Part shown: piece after piece, positions 1-5,756 of the stretch
Layout of the letters: each line of letters starts with the position of its first letter
How positions within the stretch are numbered: the stretch's first letter is position 1
Assembly: GCA_019420045.1 (NCBI GenBank)
Contig: JAHZHY010000152.1
Coordinates: forward strand, 1 to 12,904
Origin: Clostridiales bacterium
GTDB lineage: Bacteria > Bacillota > Clostridia > Oscillospirales > Butyricicoccaceae
Direction: 5' to 3'
Length of the DNA: 12,904 nucleotides
Translations under genes and position numbers: made by a program
Notes under the pieces: generated by a model
The model's input: the letters and a program-made list of their open reading frames with translations, nothing else
Database searches by the model: none
What the model was told of the DNA's origin: nothing

Positions 1-220
1 CATGAAAAACCACTGGTTGGACGATCAGGGCCGGGTGTATATCTTTTTTCCAGTAGAAGAGGTCATGGAGATGCTGCATTGCAAAAGCGAAAAGGCCACA
101 AAACTCCTGGCGGAACTGGACAGCAAAAAGGGCATCGGACTGATCGAAAGGGTGCGGCAGGGCCAGGGGAAGCCATCCATCATCTATATCAAAAATTTCG
201 CAGGGAAGGAACTGGGGTAA
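1..220 (+). CDS. RepA-type replication initiator, C-terminal part (5' partial)
   Basis: The reading frame enters from outside the window; the methionine codon at position 2 is probably internal. The visible 72 residues (WLDDQGRVYIFFPVEEVMEM, then KATKLLAELDSKKGIGLIER and GKPSIIYIKNF) match what I know of the winged-helix domain of replication initiator protein A from clostridial plasmids and conjugative elements. That domain binds the element's replication origin. Full-length members have roughly another 60 or more residues upstream, so most of the N-terminal DNA-binding half is missing here. It stops with TAA, about 156 bases before parA, as expected for a rep-parA-parB block. The reading frames after the stop still resemble the repetitive FRK/ENRK tail some relatives carry (see the repeat at 221-318), so this copy may have a shortened tail. 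Confidence 0.75.
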   Translation, partial: MKNHWLDDQGRVYIFFPVEEVMEMLHCKSEKATKLLAELDSKKGIGLIERVRQGQGKPSIIYIKNFAGKELG

Positions 221-318
221 TCCGAAAGGCCGTATTTTCGAAAATCGAAAGGGTAGGGACCGGTATGCCCCTTTTTGACTTTCGAAAAACGAAGAACAAC
301 AGTTTCGGAAACCGAAAG
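221..318. repeat. Degenerate TTTCG-AAA-CGAAAG repeats between rep and parA
   Basis: Four related units can be read. A partial one is at 221-229 (TCCGAAAGG); fuller ones are at 234-251 (ATTTTCGAAAATCGAAAG), 279-294 (CTTTCGAAAAACGAAG) and 302-318 (GTTTCGGAAACCGAAAG). The CGAA cores start at 223, 246, 290 and 313, giving spacings of 23, 44 and 23, which fits a roughly 22-23 base period with one unit eroded. Each full unit is itself a near-palindrome. They may be iterons bound by the replication protein, or the worn remains of a repetitive C-terminal tail of rep. Both are inference. Confidence 0.55.
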
Positions 319-376
319 GAAATAAGACGGATAGAGTAAGACAAGTATACCAGCTGAAAGAGAAAGAAGGCGTTTT

Positions 377-1186
377 ATGAAAACCATTGCGTTGGCAAAT
401 CAGAAGGGAGGGGTGGGAAAAACCACCACGGCGGCCAGCCTGGGCATTGGTCTTGCACGGAAGGGCAAAAGAGTGCTGCTGATCGATGCCGATGCCCAGG
501 GGAATCTGACCCAGATGCTGGGATGGTCCCAGCCGGACGAGCTTTCACCCACATTGGCAGACCTGATGGAGAAAATCATCACCGACCAGCCTGTGGTGCT
601 GGGAGAAGGCATTTTACAGCACCGGGACGGCATTCATCTTCTTCCGGCCAACATCGAGCTTTCTGCCACAGAGGTGACACTGGTCAATACCATGAGTCGG
701 GAAACGATGCTGCGGCAATATCTTTCCACGGTGAAGGAGAAGTATGATTATGCCATCATCGACTGCATGCCTTCTCTGGGGATGCTGACCATCAATGCTC
801 TGACAGCAGCAGACAGCGTGATTATCCCGGTACAGGCCCATTATCTCCCGGCCAAAGGGCTGGAGCAGCTGCTGAAAACCGTGGCCCGTGTCAAGCGGCA
901 GCTCAATCCCAGGCTGGAGGTAGAGGGGATTCTGCTGACCATGGTGGACAGCCGTACCACTCTGGCCAAGGGCATTGGAGAGCTGCTCCGGAATATCTAC
1001 GGCAGCCGGGTTTTTGCCAGTGAGATTCCGCGCTCCATCCGGGCAGCGGAGATCAGCCTGGAAAACAAAAGCATTTTTGAGCACGATCCGGGAGGAAAAG
1101 CGGCGCAGGCTTATGCAAATCTGACGAAAGAGGTGCTGAACCGTGGCAAGCAGCGTGAAAAACATTCAGTTGACCAAGTTCGATGA
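377..1186 (+). CDS. parA: ParA-family partition ATPase
   Basis: A 269-residue Soj/ParA-type Walker ATPase that acts with ParB to segregate the element by forming ATP-dependent gradients on nucleoid DNA. The deviant Walker A motif KGGVGKTT is at residues 10-17 with the signature lysine K10. The A' motif LIDADAQGN carries D37 and D39, and the Walker B aspartate is D129 in YAIIDCMPS. Length fits the small ParA class without an N-terminal HTH. The start is supported by an AAGAAGG ribosome binding site at 364-370, six bases upstream. The 3' end overlaps parB by 44 bases, so the two are almost certainly cotranscribed and translationally coupled. A MinD or chromosomal Soj reading is unlikely given the rep and parB neighbours. 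Confidence 0.93.
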   Translation: MKTIALANQKGGVGKTTTAASLGIGLARKGKRVLLIDADAQGNLTQMLGWSQPDELSPTLADLMEKIITDQPVVLGEGILQHRDGIHLLPANIELSATEVTLVNTMSRETMLRQYLSTVKEKYDYAIIDCMPSLGMLTINALTAADSVIIPVQAHYLPAKGLEQLLKTVARVKRQLNPRLEVEGILLTMVDSRTTLAKGIGELLRNIYGSRVFASEIPRSIRAAEISLENKSIFEHDPGGKAAQAYANLTKEVLNRGKQREKHSVDQVR

Positions 1187-2087
1187 CCTGTTCAAATCCC
1201 AGGAAGAGCGGCAGGCGGACCAGGGTGAACAGGTGAAGATCCTCCCGGCCGACCAGGTTTTTCCCTATCAGCGTCAGCCTTACACCATTGACCGTCCTAC
1301 AGCTGATTTGGTGCGGCTGATGGATAGTGTAGAGCAGTTCGGCATTATGGAACCGATGATCGTCCGGCCACGCAAGGCAGGAGAATATGAGATCATAGCC
1401 GGACATCGGCGGGATTACTGTGCCCGTGCTGTGGGGCTGGATACCCGCCCGGCCATTGTCCGATCTTATTCGGACGAGGAAGCAGACATTCTGGTGGTGG
1501 ACTTCAATATCAATCGGGAGGATCTGCTGCCCAGTGAAAAGGCCAGGGCATATAAGCTGAAGCTGGATGCCATGAAACGGCAGGGGGAGCGAAGTGATTT
1601 AACTTCGGACCAAGTTGGTCCGAAGTTGGAGGGGCAGCGTGCCAATGAACTTTTAGCCCAACAAGTGCAAGAGAGTAAAACACAAGTCCAGCGGTATATC
1701 CGGCTGAATAAGCTTATTCCCGCCTTGATGGATCATGTGGACAACGGCACATTGAAACTTGTGGCTGCTGCGGATTTTCTCTCCCACCTGACGGAGAAGG
1801 AACAATCCTGCCTGCTCCTGGTGATGGAGCAGGATGAAGCGATTCCTTCTATGGCACAGGCCCGGCAGATGAAAGAGCTGAGTCAGGAAGGGAAGCTGGA
1901 ACAGGATCAGATCGAACGGATCATGAGGGAGGAGAAACCGCTGGAGCACAAGATCACATTGGATGGGAAGTGGGTTCAAAAGCGCTTTCCCAAACATATG
2001 ACGCCCCGGCAGATCAAAGAGCGGATCAACAAGGCGCTGGACCTTCTGGAGCGTATGGAGCACCAAAAACAAGGAACCCAGAGGTGA
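1143..2087 (+). CDS. parB: ParB/Spo0J-family partition protein
   Basis: A 314-residue centromere-binding partner of ParA. The N-terminal ParB/Srx domain has the CTP-binding GHRR motif at residues 87-90 (IIAGHRRDYCARAVG), followed by the conserved NINREDLLPSEKARAYK segment. A helix-turn-helix region lies around ELLAQQVQESKTQVQRYIRL, and a short C-terminal domain (ITLDGKWVQKRFPKHMTPRQ) probably mediates dimerization. The GTG start at 1143 is preferred because AAAGAGG lies seven bases upstream inside the end of parA. The frame overlaps parA by 44 bases. The coding sequence contains a perfect 27-nt hyphenated palindrome (1601-1627) encoding the linker between the CTPase domain and the HTH, a candidate parS site. 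A strong terminator follows the stop codon. Confidence 0.9.
   Translation: MASSVKNIQLTKFDDLFKSQEERQADQGEQVKILPADQVFPYQRQPYTIDRPTADLVRLMDSVEQFGIMEPMIVRPRKAGEYEIIAGHRRDYCARAVGLDTRPAIVRSYSDEEADILVVDFNINREDLLPSEKARAYKLKLDAMKRQGERSDLTSDQVGPKLEGQRANELLAQQVQESKTQVQRYIRLNKLIPALMDHVDNGTLKLVAAADFLSHLTEKEQSCLLLVMEQDEAIPSMAQARQMKELSQEGKLEQDQIERIMREEKPLEHKITLDGKWVQKRFPKHMTPRQIKERINKALDLLERMEHQKQGTQR
1601..1627. repeat. Perfect 13-bp inverted repeat inside parB (candidate parS)
   Basis: The arms AACTTCGGACCAA (1601-1613) and TTGGTCCGAAGTT (1615-1627) are exact reverse complements around a single G. The site encodes the LTSDQVGPKL stretch of ParB. ParB proteins bind palindromic parS sites that often lie in or near the par operon, so a centromere role is plausible. 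It is inferred, not shown. Confidence 0.6.
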
Positions 2088-2118
2088 GCGGAAGCGCTTG
2101 GCATGCAGATCAATAAGA

Positions 2119-2157
2119 AGAAAAAGCACACGGTTTTGCCCCGTGTGCTTTTTCTGT
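2119..2157 (+). terminator. Intrinsic terminator after parB
   Basis: A 15-bp perfect stem (2119-2133 with 2141-2155) encloses the 7-base loop TTTTGCC. The GC-rich GCACACGG/CCGTGTGC core is flanked by an A tract on the left and a T tract on the right, so it could stop transcription from either direction. It ends the rep-parA-parB transcript and insulates the next cassette. Confidence 0.88.
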
Positions 2158-2274
2158 TTGAGAGAAACAATCTGCATTGAGTGTCTTTTGGTGTATGAAT
2201 TCCAAAGAAGCCCATATAATCTTTTTTGAAGATAAAAATATGATGTATCCAGCGGAAACAAAACTTCGAAATGA

Positions 2275-2299
2275 ATTTAAACAAAAATATTGTTTAAAT
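2275..2299. promoter_or_regulatory. Palindromic operator candidate over the -35
   Basis: The arms ATTTAAACAA (2275-2284) and TTGTTTAAAT (2290-2299) form a perfect 10-bp inverted repeat around AAATA. The right arm contains the -35 element TTGTTT, so a bound dimer would block polymerase. No dedicated repressor gene is seen in the cassette. Confidence 0.5.
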
Positions 2300-2317
2300 C
2301 AACTTCTGTGCTATAAT
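2290..2317 (+). promoter_or_regulatory. Extended -10 promoter for the ATPase/TOPRIM cassette
   Basis: A consensus TATAAT at 2312-2317 is preceded by TGC, making an extended -10. TTGTTT at 2290-2295 is a fair -35 with a 16-base spacer. The stretch is strongly AT-rich, and the start would fall near 2324, just ahead of the GGAGG site at 2337-2342. It is the only good promoter between the parB terminator and the ATPase gene. Confidence 0.68.
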
Positions 2318-2350
2318 AAATAAAGATGGAAGCAAAGGAGGAAGTGTTGG

Positions 2351-3469
2351 ATGAAACTGTTGAGGATTCGTGCATCAAACTATAAAAATTGCTGCGATGA
2401 TTTTACAATCGATCTTGTGGCAAAATCCAAGAAAACCAGTGAAGATAAAGAATACGAGCTGCAGGAAATTGCAGAAGAACTGTATGCGTTTAATACGATA
2501 GCCTTTGTTGGAAAAAATGCATCCGGCAAAACTTCTGCAATTGAGCTGATGGAATGCGGTTATTCCATTCTCAGTGAATTCCGTTTGGAAAATAAACACT
2601 ATGATTATGACAATGTAAAATTGGAAATCATGTTCTATCATGAGGGCTGCATTTATAAATACAATACCATTTTGAAAGCAGATCCGAATTTGGGAAGCAA
2701 GGCCAATTTTACAGAGCAGCACATCTATCGGAAAAAATACTACAAATCCAATGTGAATAAGATTTATTCTGACGAAGGGTTTGAAGAGATCAAGGATTTG
2801 GGAGAGCTTCCGGAAGACACATCCATTGTGTTCTTTGTGCTCAAAAAGAAAGCCACCCGTGCAGTTTACTTCAATTGCGAGGGTGAGGGTGCAGACACAT
2901 ATCGCCTGGTGTTCAAAGCGATGAAGACCTATGAAATATCGAAAGAAGTTCTGGCCAAGGTCATTAAGATTTTCGATGACAAAATTCAGAGCTTGGAGAT
3001 GATGGATGAAAAGAATTATAGGCTCGTCTATCAGGACGGTATCAAAGAACTCTCTGATTCTGAATTGGTTTATATGCTTTCCAGTGGTACAACGAAGGGC
3101 GTCCTGCTCTATATTTTTGTGGTTGCGGCGCTGGAAAATGGGTTTGATCTGCTGATCGACGAAGTGGAAAATCATTTTCACAAAACCTTGGTGGAGAATA
3201 TGATCAGCCTATTCAAGGATAAGACTGTGAATAGGAAATCGGCCACACTGATATTCACAACCCATTATTGTGAAGTTCTGGACTTGTTTAATCGCCAGGA
3301 TAACATTTGGATCGCCAAATCGGATGGCAAAATTCATCTGGAGAATATGTATGAAACCTATAACATCAGATCAGAGCTTTTGAAAAGCCGACAGTTTTAC
3401 AACGATGTTTTTCATACTTCCGTGAATTATGAAGATCTCATGGCCTTGAAAAAGGAGCTGATGAGATGA
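2351..3469 (+). CDS. AAA/ABC-type ATPase of a two-gene defence-like cassette
   Basis: A 372-residue soluble ATPase of the AAA15/AAA21, RecF/SMC-like type. It begins with the usual MKLLRIRASNYKNC strand and has Walker A GKNASGKTS at residues 54-62. An ABC-like signature region LSSGTTKG is at 243-250, Walker B LLIDEVENH at 267-275 with D270 and E271, and an H-loop histidine H305 in IFTTHYCEVLD. There is no long coiled coil or zinc hook, so it is not a Rad50 or SMC. No TOPRIM domain is fused to it, so it is not a full OLD nuclease. The next gene overlaps by ATGA, indicating an obligate partnership. AbiLi, RloA and the PARIS AriA ATPase share this architecture, where the ATPase senses phage and controls a partner effector. 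The family is confident; the defence role is inferred. It is visibly AT-richer than parAB. Confidence 0.82.
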   Translation: MKLLRIRASNYKNCCDDFTIDLVAKSKKTSEDKEYELQEIAEELYAFNTIAFVGKNASGKTSAIELMECGYSILSEFRLENKHYDYDNVKLEIMFYHEGCIYKYNTILKADPNLGSKANFTEQHIYRKKYYKSNVNKIYSDEGFEEIKDLGELPEDTSIVFFVLKKKATRAVYFNCEGEGADTYRLVFKAMKTYEISKEVLAKVIKIFDDKIQSLEMMDEKNYRLVYQDGIKELSDSELVYMLSSGTTKGVLLYIFVVAALENGFDLLIDEVENHFHKTLVENMISLFKDKTVNRKSATLIFTTHYCEVLDLFNRQDNIWIAKSDGKIHLENMYETYNIRSELLKSRQFYNDVFHTSVNYEDLMALKKELMR

Positions 3470-3999
3470 AATATCTGATTATGTGTGAGGGACCAAATGA
3501 ACTTGAGATCATCAGAATGCTGTTGGAACATGATAAGCTGATATTTACAGAAGATGATTTGCTGAACTTGGTTCCCTATCATGCAAGGCAGATCGGAAAA
3601 AGTTCTGCTGTAAAAGCTGCACTCAATCTGTATCATGGGGATGTCCATGTTTTGAGAATCGGCGACAAATTAAGTGACCAACTGAAGATCCCCAAAGAAT
3701 ACAAAGGCCAAATTAAGGATGTGAAGAAGTACTGCACAAAACCGGAACTGGAGATGCTGCTTATTATCTCGGAAGATTTGGATGCTGACTTCGAAAAGGA
3801 GAAGTCCAAAAAGAGTCCCAAAATCTTTAGCAAAGAACATATAGTGTATCATAGGACCCGTTACGACAACAGCACGGATTTTTACCGCAACTATTACGGA
3901 GACCGGATTGATCTGCTGGTGGATGCGATAAAACGATATAAACAGCTGAAAGGAAAACATCAGAGGGATGAAGGTTATCTGGCGGATCTGCTGAAATAG
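3466..3999 (+). CDS. TOPRIM/RloB-like small protein, probable effector partner of the ATPase
   Basis: A 177-residue protein translated from an ATGA overlap with the ATPase gene, with AAGGAG about eight bases upstream. It opens with a TOPRIM-like motif 1, MKYLIMCEGPNELEIIRML (E8, G9, E12). A central acidic segment PELEMLLIISEDLDADFEK (E94, E96, D104, D106, D108) could supply metal-binding residues, as in RloB/AbiLii or DUF4276/DUF4435-type proteins. The C-terminal half is basic with aromatic patches (HRTRYDNSTDFYRNYYGDR). In comparable pairs the TOPRIM-like protein is the nuclease or toxic effector released or activated by the ATPase. It is shorter than PARIS AriB as I recall it. The exact family is not certain from reading alone. 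The gene ends just before a terminator, closing the cassette. Confidence 0.68.
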   Translation: MKYLIMCEGPNELEIIRMLLEHDKLIFTEDDLLNLVPYHARQIGKSSAVKAALNLYHGDVHVLRIGDKLSDQLKIPKEYKGQIKDVKKYCTKPELEMLLIISEDLDADFEKEKSKKSPKIFSKEHIVYHRTRYDNSTDFYRNYYGDRIDLLVDAIKRYKQLKGKHQRDEGYLADLLK

Positions 4000-4056
4000 A
4001 AGCTGATTTGTGTAAGACATATTCAGGTAGGATGAAAAATCAGAACAATAGAAATG

Positions 4057-4090
4057 AGCCTGTTTCCAAAAAAAGGAGACAGGCTTTTTC
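4057..4090 (+). terminator. Intrinsic terminator closing the ATPase/TOPRIM cassette
   Basis: AGCCTGTTTCC (4057-4067) pairs with GGAGACAGGCT (4075-4085), 11 bp with one G-U pair, around a loop of seven A residues. A run of five T residues (4085-4089) follows. It lies between the TOPRIM-like gene and the ribosome binding site of the primase gene, so that gene needs read-through or a separate promoter. Confidence 0.85.
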
Positions 4091-4118
4091 TATGCCATCA
4101 GGAAAGGAGGGAGCAAGT

Positions 4119-5063
4119 TTGAAGCAAGAAGAGATAACAAGAGCCCGGCAGATGGACCTGCTGACTTATCTGCGCCGGTATGAGCCGGCAGAGCTTGTTC
4201 ATTTCAGCGGCAGAACATATTGCACCCGTACCCATGACAGCCTGAAAATTTCCAATGGCATGTGGTATTGGTGGAGCAGAGGGATCGGTGGGCGCAGTGC
4301 TCTGGATTATTTGATCAAGGTGAAGGGCTTGGAGTTTCGTCAGGCAGTGGAGATCCTGGCCGGAGCACCCCAGCCATCTGTTGCTGAGAGAATGGAAAGG
4401 CAGAAAAAAGAGACAGCAAAATGGATACAGCTTCCCCCGAGACACGCCGACAACCGGCGTGTCTTTGCTTATCTCAGCAGAAGGGGTATTGATCTGGAGA
4501 TCATCCGATACTGCATCAAGGCAGGGCTGCTGTATGAAGAGGCCGGGCACCATAATTGTGTGTTCCTGGGGTTCGATGGCCAAACACCAAAGTATGCCAT
4601 GCTCCGTGGAACACATAGTGGCAGTACCTTTGTAGGAGAAGTGCCGGGAAGCGACAAGCGTTTTTCCTTTGCTTTTCCCCGTTTGCAGAAACAGTCTTCC
4701 GCCCTCTGGGTTTTTGAATCTGCTGTGGATGCGCTGTCTTTTCTGACCATAGAAAAGGAGACGGGGAAAGAGTGGGAAACGATCTCCTGTCTGTCTCTGG
4801 GCGGCATAGCCAGGATGACAGAAGGAAAACTGCCTGGGGCGTTGGAATGGTATTTAAAGGAGCACCGGCAAACAAAAGAAATTCATCTTTGTCTGGATAA
4901 TGATCCTCCTGGGCGCAAGGCCGCCCGATGGCTCCGGGAACAACTGGCGGATTATATGGTGATGGATGCGCCGCCAGCCCGTGGAAAGGATTACAACGAT
5001 TTTCTGCAGATGCAGAAAGGAATTTGGGGACAGGTAAAAATGCGAGGGGAGGCCCGGGGGTGA
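4119..5063 (+). CDS. DUF3991 and TOPRIM domain protein (primase-like, conjugative element)
   Basis: A 314-residue protein of the CHC2-like/DUF3991/TOPRIM family carried by clostridial conjugative elements, thought to prime DNA synthesis after transfer or during replication. The N-terminal zinc-finger-like segment contains YCTRTHDSLKI (C35) and WYWWSRGIGGRSALDYL, the typical family signature. The DUF3991 core spans about residues 107-195 (RRVFAYLSRRGID, then GEVPGSDKRF). The TOPRIM part has the FESAVDAL glutamate E200 and LDNDPPG with D260 and D262. The start chosen is TTG at 4119, because AAAGGAGG at 4103-4110 lies eight bases upstream and the protein then begins exactly where the family does. 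The longer in-frame ATG at 4008 would translate through the terminator. Its role in the element is inferred from the family and from mobC next door. Confidence 0.85.
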   Translation: MKQEEITRARQMDLLTYLRRYEPAELVHFSGRTYCTRTHDSLKISNGMWYWWSRGIGGRSALDYLIKVKGLEFRQAVEILAGAPQPSVAERMERQKKETAKWIQLPPRHADNRRVFAYLSRRGIDLEIIRYCIKAGLLYEEAGHHNCVFLGFDGQTPKYAMLRGTHSGSTFVGEVPGSDKRFSFAFPRLQKQSSALWVFESAVDALSFLTIEKETGKEWETISCLSLGGIARMTEGKLPGALEWYLKEHRQTKEIHLCLDNDPPGRKAARWLREQLADYMVMDAPPARGKDYNDFLQMQKGIWGQVKMRGEARG

Positions 5064-5085
5064 TTTTCTTTTCAGCTGGATAGAG

Positions 5086-5175
5086 AAGGACACGGTTTCC
5101 GTGTCCTTGCAAGCATAGCATTTGGCTAGCCAAATGCGAACTTGTTAAGGGGATGCCCCCTAATACCCCCCGATT
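5086..5175. other. Candidate origin of transfer (oriT) with two hairpins
   Basis: The gap between the primase-like gene and mobC holds a perfect 10-bp hairpin (5086-5095 with 5099-5108, AAGGACACGG/CCGTGTCCTT). Next is a perfect 20-bp palindrome GCATTTGGCTAGCCAAATGC (5118-5137), then an AGGGG/CCCCT inverted repeat and a C-rich run near 5148-5171. Inverted repeats just upstream of a MobC-type gene are the usual oriT setting. No T tract follows the hairpins, so they are not terminators. The nick site cannot be named. Confidence 0.5.
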
Positions 5176-5206
5176 TTGATGGGCCTTGAGAGGAGATGAT
5201 TGAACT

Positions 5207-5512
5207 ATGCGCAAGCGGGGAAAAGCTGTTTTAGTGCGCTTAAATGAACAGGAGTATGTCCACCTCAAACGGCAATCAGAGATTACTGGCCTGAAGATGG
5301 AGCCGCTAGTTCGGCAGCTCATTCTGGGGCGGGATGTAAAGCTCCGTCCGCCGGAAAATCTGGCGGCGCTGCTGCGGCAGATGTCCGCCATAGGGAATAA
5401 CATCAACCAGATCGCCAAGGTGGCCAACAGTGCCCATTTTGTTCGGAAAGAAGAGATCGAAGCGATACAAAAAATGCAGGACAAGTTGTGGCAGGCTATC
5501 AAAGAACTTTAG
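5207..5512 (+). CDS. mobC: MobC-like relaxosome accessory protein
   Basis: A 101-residue protein with the plan of MobC mobilization proteins. It has a basic N-terminal ribbon-helix-helix segment (AVLVRLNEQEYVHLKRQSEI, about residues 7-26), then the conserved MSAIGNNINQIAKVAN motif around residues 62-77 and a C-terminal helix. MobC binds oriT and helps the relaxase nick DNA for transfer. The ATG at 5207 is the only sensible in-frame start; GAGAGGAG lies about 12 bases upstream, slightly far. It sits directly downstream of the oriT-like hairpins. The relaxase gene that normally follows or overlaps mobC is absent, so the protein may be an orphan or may act with a relaxase elsewhere. Confidence 0.82.
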   Translation: MRKRGKAVLVRLNEQEYVHLKRQSEITGLKMEPLVRQLILGRDVKLRPPENLAALLRQMSAIGNNINQIAKVANSAHFVRKEEIEAIQKMQDKLWQAIKEL

Positions 5513-5623
5513 GAAAATCGGCCGGAGGGATATTGTGGTTATGCCTATTTTTTGTCTTAATAGTAGTGTATAATAATTGTAAATAATGTGAAACGGTAGA
5601 ATTTGTTCATAACGGATCGCAGA

Positions 5624-5640
5624 CTACCCGCAGCGGGTAG
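5624..5640. promoter_or_regulatory. Palindrome upstream of the binding-protein promoter
   Basis: CTACCCGC (5624-5631) and GCGGGTAG (5633-5640) are exact reverse complements around one A. The site ends where the -35 of the downstream promoter should lie, a typical position for an activator or regulator site. The adjacent LuxR-type regulator is a natural but unproven ligand for it. Confidence 0.5.
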
Positions 5641-5659
5641 GGACGGAAAATGAGATCTG

Positions 5660-5668
5660 TGATATACT
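5660..5668 (+). promoter_or_regulatory. Extended -10 element upstream of the solute-binding protein gene
   Basis: TGATATACT gives a TGN extended -10 with hexamer TATACT at 5663-5668. No good -35 is seen 16-18 bases upstream, where the sequence is GGGACG or similar, which suggests activator dependence. An alternative TATAAT at 5569-5574 also lacks a clear -35. Transcripts from 5668 would carry a short hairpin leader (5681-5706). Confidence 0.45.
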
Positions 5669-5680
5669 GATAAAAAGATT

Positions 5681-5706
5681 ATGTCCATTTGATGGGATAT
5701 GGACAT
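5681..5706 (+). repeat. Inverted repeat in the leader of the binding-protein gene
   Basis: ATGTCCAT (5681-5688) and ATGGACAT (5699-5706) pair perfectly around a 10-base loop. It lies between the likely transcription start and the ribosome binding site at 5742-5749, so it is either a protein site or a modest leader hairpin. Confidence 0.45.
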
Positions 5707-5756
5707 TGATGGAATTGAAAACTCCTTGTGACAGATTTTTGGGGGAGGGAAGAAGA

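Larger units (their letters stand above)
1..5512. mobile_element. Core of an integrative/conjugative element or plasmid, apparently truncated
   Basis: Rep, ParA, ParB, DUF3991/TOPRIM primase-like protein, an oriT-like hairpin region and MobC occur in one collinear block on the + strand, which is the replication, partition and mobilization core of conjugative elements in gut Clostridia. The left end lies outside the window. The right end is inferred: after mobC no relaxase, coupling protein or type IV secretion gene appears, and the genes change to chromosomal-type sensing functions. An AT-rich ATPase/TOPRIM cassette sits as cargo between parB and the primase gene. No attachment site or integrase is seen. 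Confidence 0.65.

Noticed and set aside
79..339. Short + frame overlapping the rep end
   Set aside because: The first half is the out-of-frame shadow of rep; the second half resembles a decayed repetitive Rep tail, recorded as a repeat rather than a gene.
4008..4118. Upstream ATG start for the primase-like gene
   Set aside because: It would translate through a clear terminator hairpin and lacks a ribosome binding site, whereas TTG at 4119 has AAAGGAGG and fits the family's N-terminus.
5086..5108. Hairpin after the primase gene as a terminator
   Set aside because: No T tract follows; with the adjacent palindrome and mobC it fits an oriT better.
4516..5502. 328-codon minus-strand open frame across the primase gene, oriT-like gap and mobC
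   Set aside because: It runs through two good + strand genes and the structured intergenic region without any start signal or domain.
5706..5756. Upstream ATG start for the solute-binding protein
   Set aside because: It adds 17 residues before the signal peptide and falls in a leader hairpin; the ATG at 5757 has a strong ribosome binding site.
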